DNA of 64,000 nucleotides, from assembly GCF_000333895.2 (NCBI RefSeq), contig NZ_ANFM02000026.1:1-64000 (forward strand), in the 5' to 3' direction. The DNA comes from Grimontia indica (GTDB taxonomy: Bacteria > Pseudomonadota > Gammaproteobacteria > Enterobacterales > Vibrionaceae). This document shows, piece by piece, positions 58,204 through 64,000 of this stretch (position 1 is the first letter of the stretch; every line of letters starts with the position of its first letter). The position numbers and the translations under genes were made by a program. The notes under the pieces are model-generated. The model made no database searches. It was not told the DNA's origin and was given only the letters and a program-made list of their open reading frames with translations.

Positions 58204-59423
58204 TGGCAGCGTTTGAATACAAAGCGTTAAATGCCAAAGGCCGCACCGTTAAAGGCGTTATTGAAGCAGACACGGCGCGTCAGGCGCGCCAAATGCTGCG
58301 TGAGAAGTCGTTGGTGCCGATGGAAGTGGCGCAAACGCATGAAAAAGAGCAGCAAAAGCAATCTGCTTCTGTCGGATTCAAACGCGGGATCAGTACCAAC
58401 GAACTGGCGCTGCTGACCCGTCAGCTCGCCACATTGGTGCAGGCTGCCATGCCATTGGAAGAATGTATCAAAGCTGTTGCCGACCAATCGGAAAAGCAGC
58501 GACTCAAGAACATGCTCACCGGCGTGCGTGCAAGGGTGGTCGAAGGCTACACGCTTTCTGACAGCCTTGGCGATTACCCTCATGTGTTTGACCAACTGTT
58601 CCGCGCCATGGTGGCGGCCGGTGAGAAATCCGGTCATCTCGGCCCTGTGCTTGAGCGTCTCGCCGATTACGTGGAAAACCGCCAGCAAGTGAAGAACAAA
58701 CTGATTCAGGCCATGGTTTACCCCATGGTACTGACGGTCGCTGCGATTGGTATCGTTGCCTTTTTGCTGGCAACCGTGGTGCCGGACATCGTGGGCCAGT
58801 TTCTGCAAACCGGGGCTGAGCTGCCAAACATCACCAAAATATTGCTCGCGGCGAGCGATTTCGTCACCAATTGGGGACTGTTGGTGCTGGGTGTCTCGGT
58901 GGCTTTGTTCGTACTGTTTCGTGTGATGCTCAGAAACGCAGAGCGGCGCCTAGGCTGGGATAGAAGCGTACTTGGTATGCCTGTAGTTGGGCGGGTTGCG
59001 CGGGGGCTGAATACCTCACGCTTTGCCCGTACTCTGTCGATTTGTACTTCAAGCGCCATTCCTTTGTTGGATGGGATGAAGGTTGCGGCAGACGTGATGA
59101 CCAATACCTGGGTAAAAAGTAAAGTTCTGGAAGCGTCTGATCGCGTCCGGGAAGGGGCGAGCCTTAGGGTATCGCTGGAAAAGTCGAAACTGTTTCCACC
59201 CATGATGTTACACATGATTGCCAGTGGTGAGCGAAGTGGTGAGCTTGAGCAAATGCTGACCCGCGCGGCTGACAATCAGGACAGAGACTTCGAATCTCAG
59301 GTCAACATCGCTTTGGGGATCTTCGGGCCATTGCTCATCATTGTGATGGCGCTAATCGTACTGTTTATTGTCGTGGCAACCTTAATGCCAATTATCCAGC
59401 TCAACAATATCGTGGGCGTGTAA
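58203..59423 (+). CDS. gspF: Type II secretion platform protein GspF (EpsF)
   Basis: 406 residues with two cytoplasmic T2SSF helical domains (LLTRQLATLVQAAMPLEECI and RFARTLSICTSSAIPLLDGM) and three membrane helices (about 170-192, 220-245, 375-400). Start overlaps the gspE stop. Confidence 0.96.
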   Translation: MAAFEYKALNAKGRTVKGVIEADTARQARQMLREKSLVPMEVAQTHEKEQQKQSASVGFKRGISTNELALLTRQLATLVQAAMPLEECIKAVADQSEKQRLKNMLTGVRARVVEGYTLSDSLGDYPHVFDQLFRAMVAAGEKSGHLGPVLERLADYVENRQQVKNKLIQAMVYPMVLTVAAIGIVAFLLATVVPDIVGQFLQTGAELPNITKILLAASDFVTNWGLLVLGVSVALFVLFRVMLRNAERRLGWDRSVLGMPVVGRVARGLNTSRFARTLSICTSSAIPLLDGMKVAADVMTNTWVKSKVLEASDRVREGASLRVSLEKSKLFPPMMLHMIASGERSGELEQMLTRAADNQDRDFESQVNIALGIFGPLLIIVMALIVLFIVVATLMPIIQLNNIVGV

Positions 59424-59467
59424 CCACAACTCGCTGCTAAGCAGTGTTTTTTCAGGAGAGATAGAAA

Positions 59468-59905
59468 ATGCAACGTCGTCAACAGGGCTTCACCCTGCTG
59501 GAAATCATGGTTGTTATCGTTATTTTGGGTGTACTGGCAAGTTTGGTGGTACCAAACCTGCTGGGTAACAAAGACAAAGCTGACCAACAAAAAGCCGTCA
59601 CCGATATCAGTGCACTGGAAAATGCGCTGGATATGTACCGCCTGGATAACAGCGTTTACCCAACCACCGATCAGGGCCTGGATGCATTGGTGTCAAAACC
59701 GTCTTCGTCGCCAGAGCCACGTAACTACCGTCAGGATGGTTACATCAAACGTCTGCCACAAGATCCTTGGGGCAACCAGTACCAATACCTGAATCCGGGT
59801 GAGCACGGCACAGTCGATATCTTCACGCTGGGTGCTGATGGTCAGGAAGGCGGTGAAGGCGTGAATCAGGACATCGGCAACTGGAACATGCTGGACATCA
59901 ACTAA
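59468..59905 (+). CDS. gspG: Major pseudopilin GspG (EpsG)
   Basis: 145 residues. Prepilin-peptidase site QQG|FTLLEIMVVIVILGVL with Glu at +5, then the GspG calcium-binding core (DNSVYPTTDQGLDALV, DPWGNQYQYLNPGEHG). Cleaved and methylated by GspO/PilD, encoded elsewhere. Strong CAGGAGAGA site, as expected for the most abundant pseudopilin. Confidence 0.97.
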   Translation: MQRRQQGFTLLEIMVVIVILGVLASLVVPNLLGNKDKADQQKAVTDISALENALDMYRLDNSVYPTTDQGLDALVSKPSSSPEPRNYRQDGYIKRLPQDPWGNQYQYLNPGEHGTVDIFTLGADGQEGGEGVNQDIGNWNMLDIN

Positions 59906-59908
59906 TCG

Positions 59909-60466
59909 ATGAGAAGAGGGCGCCCGTCCGGGTTTACATTGCTGGAAATCCTGCTGGTGATGGTGCTGCTGGCAATCAGCGCTGTCATCGTGGTGCCCAA
60001 TCTTCCACAAAACAAAAGTGATGAAGCCAAGGAAGAAGCCCAGCGCTTCTTCCAGCTCATTCAGCTTTGGACAGAGCAGTCCTTGCTGACAGGTCAGACG
60101 TTTGGCCTCAACGTCGAAAAAGACGGTTACCAGCTTCTTCGCCTGACCCGTGAGGATTGGGAGCCGGTAGAGCAAGAGCGAAACATTACGTCTGTTACCT
60201 TGCCCGAAGGGCTGGTGCTTGATTTAGAAGTCAGTGGCTTTGTGTCTGAAGAAGATCGTCTGTTCGACAGAGAAAGCCTGTTCGACGAAGAGATGTTTGC
60301 GGACGAGGAGAACAAACCGCCCCAGCCTCAGGTTGTCCTGATGGGGAACGGTGAAATTATCCCATTTACCCTGACCGTCGTGGCGGACAAAAAGCGCCTC
60401 TGGCAGGTGAAAGGCAATGATGTGGCAACATTCGAAGTGAAGAACTTGAATGAGGATAAAGAGTGA
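59909..60466 (+). CDS. gspH: Minor pseudopilin GspH (EpsH)
   Basis: 185 residues; processing site PSG|FTLLEILLVMVLLAISAV, then the GspH beta-rich globular domain with SLLTGQTFGLNVEKDGYQLL split at residues 52-72. Unusually acidic stretch ESLFDEEMFADEENK. The ribosome site is weak, so translation may be coupled to gspG. Confidence 0.93.
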   Translation: MRRGRPSGFTLLEILLVMVLLAISAVIVVPNLPQNKSDEAKEEAQRFFQLIQLWTEQSLLTGQTFGLNVEKDGYQLLRLTREDWEPVEQERNITSVTLPEGLVLDLEVSGFVSEEDRLFDRESLFDEEMFADEENKPPQPQVVLMGNGEIIPFTLTVVADKKRLWQVKGNDVATFEVKNLNEDKE

Positions 60467-60825
60467 GAAAGCGTCGCGGCTTTACCCTCATTGAAGTTTT
60501 GGTGGCCATGGCGGTATTCGCCGTGGCGGCAATGGCGGTGCTTAATGCCACTGGCCAACATGTTAATTCTTTGGGCGTATTGGAAGAAAAAACCTTTGCG
60601 TCCATGGTGGCAGACAATCAGCTGGCGCTGTTTGTGCTGGAAGACAAACCAGTGACATCGGCGAAAAATGGCAGCACGAAAATGGCAGGACGCGAGTGGT
60701 TCTGGACGGTGAAACCTATCCCGACCTCTGACAACCTGCTTCGGGCGGTAGATGTGATTGTCTGGGCGGATGAGCGTCGTCAAGGCTCTCTGGTATCGGT
60801 GAGGACATATGTGCCTGCGAACTAA
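60463..60825 (+). CDS. gspI: Minor pseudopilin GspI (EpsI)
   Basis: 120 residues from a GTG start overlapping the gspH stop. Processing site RRG|FTLIEVLVAMAVFAVAAMAVL. Part of the GspI-J-K tip complex. Confidence 0.94.
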   Translation: MRKRRGFTLIEVLVAMAVFAVAAMAVLNATGQHVNSLGVLEEKTFASMVADNQLALFVLEDKPVTSAKNGSTKMAGREWFWTVKPIPTSDNLLRAVDVIVWADERRQGSLVSVRTYVPAN

Positions 60826-61450
60826 GAGAGCGAAGGGGTTTACCCTGATTGAAGTGCTGCTGGCCTTGATGATCTTTGCCACCCTGAGTCTGGCGGCGAA
60901 TCAGATTTTCAGGAACGTCATTAACAGCAACATACAGACAGAAGAAGTGGGCAATGCACTAAAAAGCCTGCAACGCACACTTTTGATCATGGACAGCGAT
61001 TTCCGTCAGATGCTGGCACGCCAATATCGAAATGGTGGCGACGAAGCTAAAGAAACCTTGTTGGAATTTGGTGACGATTTACTGGATTCAGAATCGCAGG
61101 GGATCCGATTTGTACGCGGTGGCTGGATTAACCCACAACAGCTTTTCCCTCGTGGAGAAGTGGTGAAGGTGGGTTATCGCATTCAGGATGACACGCTGGA
61201 GCGCATTCGCTGGATGTACCCGGATGACAGCTCAGCGACGGAACCTGCTTCCATGCCTTTGCTTGAGGGTGTGACAGACATTAAGTTTGAGGTGCAGGGC
61301 TCAGATGGCTGGAAACGCGATTGGGACACGCCGCTCGAAATGCCAAAAGCCATCCGGGTGACGTTGGATACCGAGCGCTACGGTGAGCTAACCCGTATTT
61401 ATCTGCTGCCAGGACAAACTCTGGCACCGCCGGTGGGGAATACGCCATGA
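60809..61450 (+). CDS. gspJ: Minor pseudopilin GspJ (EpsJ)
   Basis: 213 residues; start within gspI (17-nt overlap). Processing site AKG|FTLIEVLLALMIFATLSLA, and the conserved LIMDSDFRQMLAR and RFVRGGW segments. Tip-complex pseudopilin. Confidence 0.95.
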   Translation: MCLRTKRAKGFTLIEVLLALMIFATLSLAANQIFRNVINSNIQTEEVGNALKSLQRTLLIMDSDFRQMLARQYRNGGDEAKETLLEFGDDLLDSESQGIRFVRGGWINPQQLFPRGEVVKVGYRIQDDTLERIRWMYPDDSSATEPASMPLLEGVTDIKFEVQGSDGWKRDWDTPLEMPKAIRVTLDTERYGELTRIYLLPGQTLAPPVGNTP

Positions 61451-62460
61451 TGAAGCGTCAGTCACAACGCGGCGTTGCCCTTTTGGTCGTGCTACTCATC
61501 ATGGCATTGATGACCACGGTTGCGGTCAGCATGTCGGGTAGGATGTTTGTGAACTTTAACCGGGCTGAAAGTCAGGTGCGATATCAGCAGGCCTACTGGT
61601 ACGCTCAATCGGTTGAATCTTTGGCCCGTTTCGGTATCGAGGAAAGCTTCGACAGTAACGATACTGTGACCCTCAGTCAGCCGTGGGCAGTGCGTGATCA
61701 GGTTTATCCGCTCGATGGTGGTCAGGCGACGGGTAATGTTTACGACCGACAGGCGTGTTTTAACGTCAACGGACTTCGCAGTGTGAAACCGACAGAAAAT
61801 GGCACTAACCCTAAAATGGTGGTGTCGTTTCAACAGCTAATTGAATCGCAGGGCATCGACAGCTTTGAAGCGGAAACTGCGGCGGCGGCAACCTGGGAGT
61901 TTGTCGATACCGACACCAATGTCCAGTCGCCGCTTGGCGTGGAAGACAGTGAATACGAAGCGCGTCCCGTGCCACACGTTGCGCCAAACAGTTTTATCGC
62001 GGACATCTCTGAATGGCGTGCCATCAATGGCGTGACGCAAGATATGTTCGACAAAGTCGGTTCGCTACTTTGTGCGATTCCCAGCGATAAGTTGGTGGTG
62101 AACGTTAATACACTGACCGAGGAAGATGCGCCAATATTGAGCGCCATCTTCCACCCGAACCTCAGTGAGGATCAGGCGAAAGAACTGATCAACGGAAGAA
62201 ACGCCGTTGATGGCTGGCAGGACGTGGCCAGCTTTATGGCCGAGCCTGTACTGGCAGGCATTGAACAAGATGAAAGGGAACGACTGCAGCAATATTTGGA
62301 TGTGCGCAGCCGCTACTTTGAATTGGATACAGAAATTACCCTCGACAGCGTGACGCTAAGACTGCGCTCTTTGCTGCAGAGGGATGACAACGGCGCGGTA
62401 ACCGTTATCCGTCGTCGCTTTGGAGGAATGAGTGAGCGAGATCCTGACAATCAGGCTTAA
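61447..62460 (+). CDS. gspK: Minor pseudopilin GspK (EpsK)
   Basis: 337 residues. N-terminus QRG|VALLVVLLIMALMTTVAVS has the GspK type of site lacking Glu at +5 (as usual for GspK). Large alpha domain with ACFNVNGLR and VNVNTLTEEDAPILSAIFHP (saposin-like helix-hairpin). Caps the pseudopilus. Confidence 0.95.
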   Translation: MMKRQSQRGVALLVVLLIMALMTTVAVSMSGRMFVNFNRAESQVRYQQAYWYAQSVESLARFGIEESFDSNDTVTLSQPWAVRDQVYPLDGGQATGNVYDRQACFNVNGLRSVKPTENGTNPKMVVSFQQLIESQGIDSFEAETAAAATWEFVDTDTNVQSPLGVEDSEYEARPVPHVAPNSFIADISEWRAINGVTQDMFDKVGSLLCAIPSDKLVVNVNTLTEEDAPILSAIFHPNLSEDQAKELINGRNAVDGWQDVASFMAEPVLAGIEQDERERLQQYLDVRSRYFELDTEITLDSVTLRLRSLLQRDDNGAVTVIRRRFGGMSERDPDNQA

Positions 62461-63640
62461 CAGTGATCCGCAGGAGTTGATCCCCTGGCTGGTCTGGTCG
62501 CCAGCCCAGCAGGAAGTGATTGCTTCTGGTGAAGCCGAGAGCTTGTCACAGCTGACGGATTATGCGGCTGAGCGGGACGTGGTGGCATTGGCTGACAGTG
62601 CTGCTATCACGCTGACTACCGCGATGATTCCTGCGGGAAGTGAACGCCAGCTCGACACCGTTTTACCCTTCCTTTTAGAAGATGACTTGGCACAGGATGT
62701 TGATCAGGTTCATATCACCTTGCTGGGGAAAAGCGGCGAGCTTGCCAATGTTGCTGTGGTCGAGCACAAGCTATTACAGCGTTGGCTGGACGACTTGACT
62801 GACGCTGGACTGCACGTTCGTAAGCTGGTGCCGGATTGCTTGTGTTTGCCAATGCATGATGATGGCTACAGTGCGGCGAATCTGAGCCATCGCTGGCTGA
62901 TGCGCACCGGCGAAACAGAGGGCAGCGCCGTCGAAGAAGGCTGGCTGCCAGTTTGGATGCAAAGCATTAACAGCCTCCATGAAGAGGATGGCGGTATTAA
63001 AACCGTCTACAGCTATTCAGATGTCCCGGAAGACATGGGTGACAACTGGAAAACCGAACCATGTGAGCTGGTGATGCTTCTTCTTGCCCAACAGGCGATG
63101 CAAAGCCGCCACAACCTGCTGGCAGGACGATACAAACCACAGAACCAAATCTACAAACACCTCAAACCTTGGCGCGGCGCAGCGATTGCAGCAGCCGTGT
63201 TATTGGCCGTGCTGGGTGGCGAGAAAATCGCAGACATCTACCAGATGGAAGCACAAGCTGCGCAATACCGCGAGCAAAGCGAAGCGAAAGTGCGCGCACT
63301 TCTGCCACAGAACCAACGTATTCCAACCACCAGTTATATGCGACGCATCATAGAAGGGGAAGTGAGCAGACTCTCCGGTGGTGGCAACCAATCAGGCGTG
63401 ATGGTGTGGATGTCCGAATTAGGCCCACTGTTAGAATCTGCGCCGGGCATCCAGCTTGATGCGCTTCGGTTCGATCAGGATCGTGGGGAGCTTCGTTTGA
63501 ATGCGCGTGGAAAGGATTTCGGAGACTTCGAAAAATTGCGTGAAGCCTTGTCGACCAAATACAACACGGAGCTGGGGCAGCTAAGCCGCGATCAGCAAAC
63601 CGTGACCGGCGCCTTTGTATTGCGTAAGGAGCCATCATGA
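62432..63640 (+). CDS. gspL: Type II secretion protein GspL (EpsL)
   Basis: 402 residues from a GTG start (GGAGG at 6 nt) that overlaps gspK by 29 nt. Cytoplasmic actin-like domain (1-235) docking GspE, a single membrane helix (about 247-265), and a periplasmic ferredoxin-like domain. Confidence 0.95.
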   Translation: MSEILTIRLNSDPQELIPWLVWSPAQQEVIASGEAESLSQLTDYAAERDVVALADSAAITLTTAMIPAGSERQLDTVLPFLLEDDLAQDVDQVHITLLGKSGELANVAVVEHKLLQRWLDDLTDAGLHVRKLVPDCLCLPMHDDGYSAANLSHRWLMRTGETEGSAVEEGWLPVWMQSINSLHEEDGGIKTVYSYSDVPEDMGDNWKTEPCELVMLLLAQQAMQSRHNLLAGRYKPQNQIYKHLKPWRGAAIAAAVLLAVLGGEKIADIYQMEAQAAQYREQSEAKVRALLPQNQRIPTTSYMRRIIEGEVSRLSGGGNQSGVMVWMSELGPLLESAPGIQLDALRFDQDRGELRLNARGKDFGDFEKLREALSTKYNTELGQLSRDQQTVTGAFVLRKEPS

Positions 63641-64000
63641 ACGCATTGATTGCTTATTGGAAAGGCCTCTCCCGCCGCGAGCAACGTTTGCTGAGTGTCG
63701 CAAGCGCAGTGTTGGTTGTGGGTGTTCTTTACTGGGGTGTCGTCAGTCCATTACAAGAGCGTGCCGAGCAAGCCCAACAGCGCTTGAATAGCGAGCGTAG
63801 CTTGCTGAGTTGGGTGGATGGCAAAGCCGCCGAAATCCAAGCGTTGCGCCGTGTGGCTGGAAACAGCAGTCAGGTGAGCGCCCTCCCACTTAACCAGTCT
63901 GTGACCACGTCAGTTAAGCGTTATAACCTCGAAATTGTGCGTTTGCAGCCTCAGCAGGAAGAGATTCAAGTGTGGCTGAAGCCGATGCCATTCAATTCAC
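63637..64000 (+). CDS. gspM: Type II secretion protein GspM (EpsM), cut by window end
   Basis: The first 121 codons are visible: MNALIAYWKGLSRREQRLL, a membrane helix (about 20-38, SVASAVLVVGVLYWGVVSP), a coiled coil and the start of the periplasmic domain. Overlaps the gspL stop (ATGA). The gspN gene normally follows. Confidence 0.95.
   Translation, partial: MNALIAYWKGLSRREQRLLSVASAVLVVGVLYWGVVSPLQERAEQAQQRLNSERSLLSWVDGKAAEIQALRRVAGNSSQVSALPLNQSVTTSVKRYNLEIVRLQPQQEEIQVWLKPMPFNS

Noticed and set aside
1-64000. CRISPR arrays, tRNA, rRNA, insertion sequences, prophage genes
   Set aside because: Looked for on both strands; no spaced repeats, cloverleaf sequences, transposase motifs or phage genes were found.

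Overview
This 64 kb window is core chromosome of a gammaproteobacterium of the Vibrionaceae type. The evidence is the gene content and order: hemCDXY divergent from cyaA; cyaY-lptM-lysA-dapF-DUF484-xerC-yigB-uvrD; rarD/recQ; polA-spf-engB; a Csr-type RNA-yihI-DUF2489-hemN; ntrBC/glnA; typA; brkB-dtd-fabY; pckA; hslOR; and a complete-looking type II secretion (eps/gsp) operon start. Two regulatory RNAs, Spot 42 and RyhB, can be read directly from their conserved cores. Base composition is even (about 50% GC by eye) and codon use looks uniform. I saw no insertion sequence, prophage, integron, CRISPR array, rRNA or tRNA. A genus within Vibrionaceae (for example Enterovibrio, Grimontia or Photobacterium) cannot be fixed without searches.

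Layout. 1-5476: rsmJ (16S rRNA methyltransferase), a 30-residue membrane peptide with its own terminator, then the haem-branch operon hemC-hemD-hemX-hemY on the minus strand. 5477-13490: cyaA with a UUG start and a CRP operator resembling that of E. coli, cyaY, the lipoprotein gene lptM, and the lysA-dapF-DUF484-xerC-yigB cluster. 13487-15824: a four-gene copper-related bufferin (RiPP) operon on the minus strand: precursor, DUF692/MNIO maturase, DUF2063 partner and DoxX membrane protein. 16206-24237: uvrD, a DUF2780 protein, ggt, rarD with a structured leader, recQ and a DUF3630 gene. 24268-25830: the queuosine-precursor transporter yhhQ behind a preQ1-I-type riboswitch, a GNAT gene, then Fur-controlled RyhB. 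25833-29808: elbB and polA, separated by a striking cluster of DnaA boxes and GATC sites. 30000-30661: Spot 42 followed by two further candidate small RNAs with intrinsic terminators. 30677-35972: engB, cytochrome c4, a Csr-type RNA with about fourteen AGGA motifs, a zinc-ribbon methyltransferase, yihI, DUF2489 and hemN. 36043-42149: a 37-residue membrane peptide, add, the nitrogen two-component pair ntrB-ntrC, a DUF4124 protein and glnA, with NtrC sites and a sigma-54 promoter. 42773-53430: typA, a GlsB/YeaQ-type membrane protein, a DUF2959 lipoprotein, brkB, dtd, fabY(yiiD), an AsmA-family protein, pckA, hslO and hslR. 53707-64000: gspC to gspM, with gspM cut by the window end.

The regulatory layer is what stands out. 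Global regulators visible from their sites or genes include CRP/cAMP (cyaA), NtrC/sigma-54 (glnA, ntrB), Fur/RyhB, Spot 42, a CsrA-sequestering RNA, DnaA/Dam signals upstream of polA, and preQ1 sensing. The most plausible undescribed elements are the candidate sRNA at about 30264-30367, the second candidate ending at 30661, the structured leader of rarD, and the two tiny membrane peptides. The bufferin operon belongs to a recently recognised family of copper-binding modified peptides.
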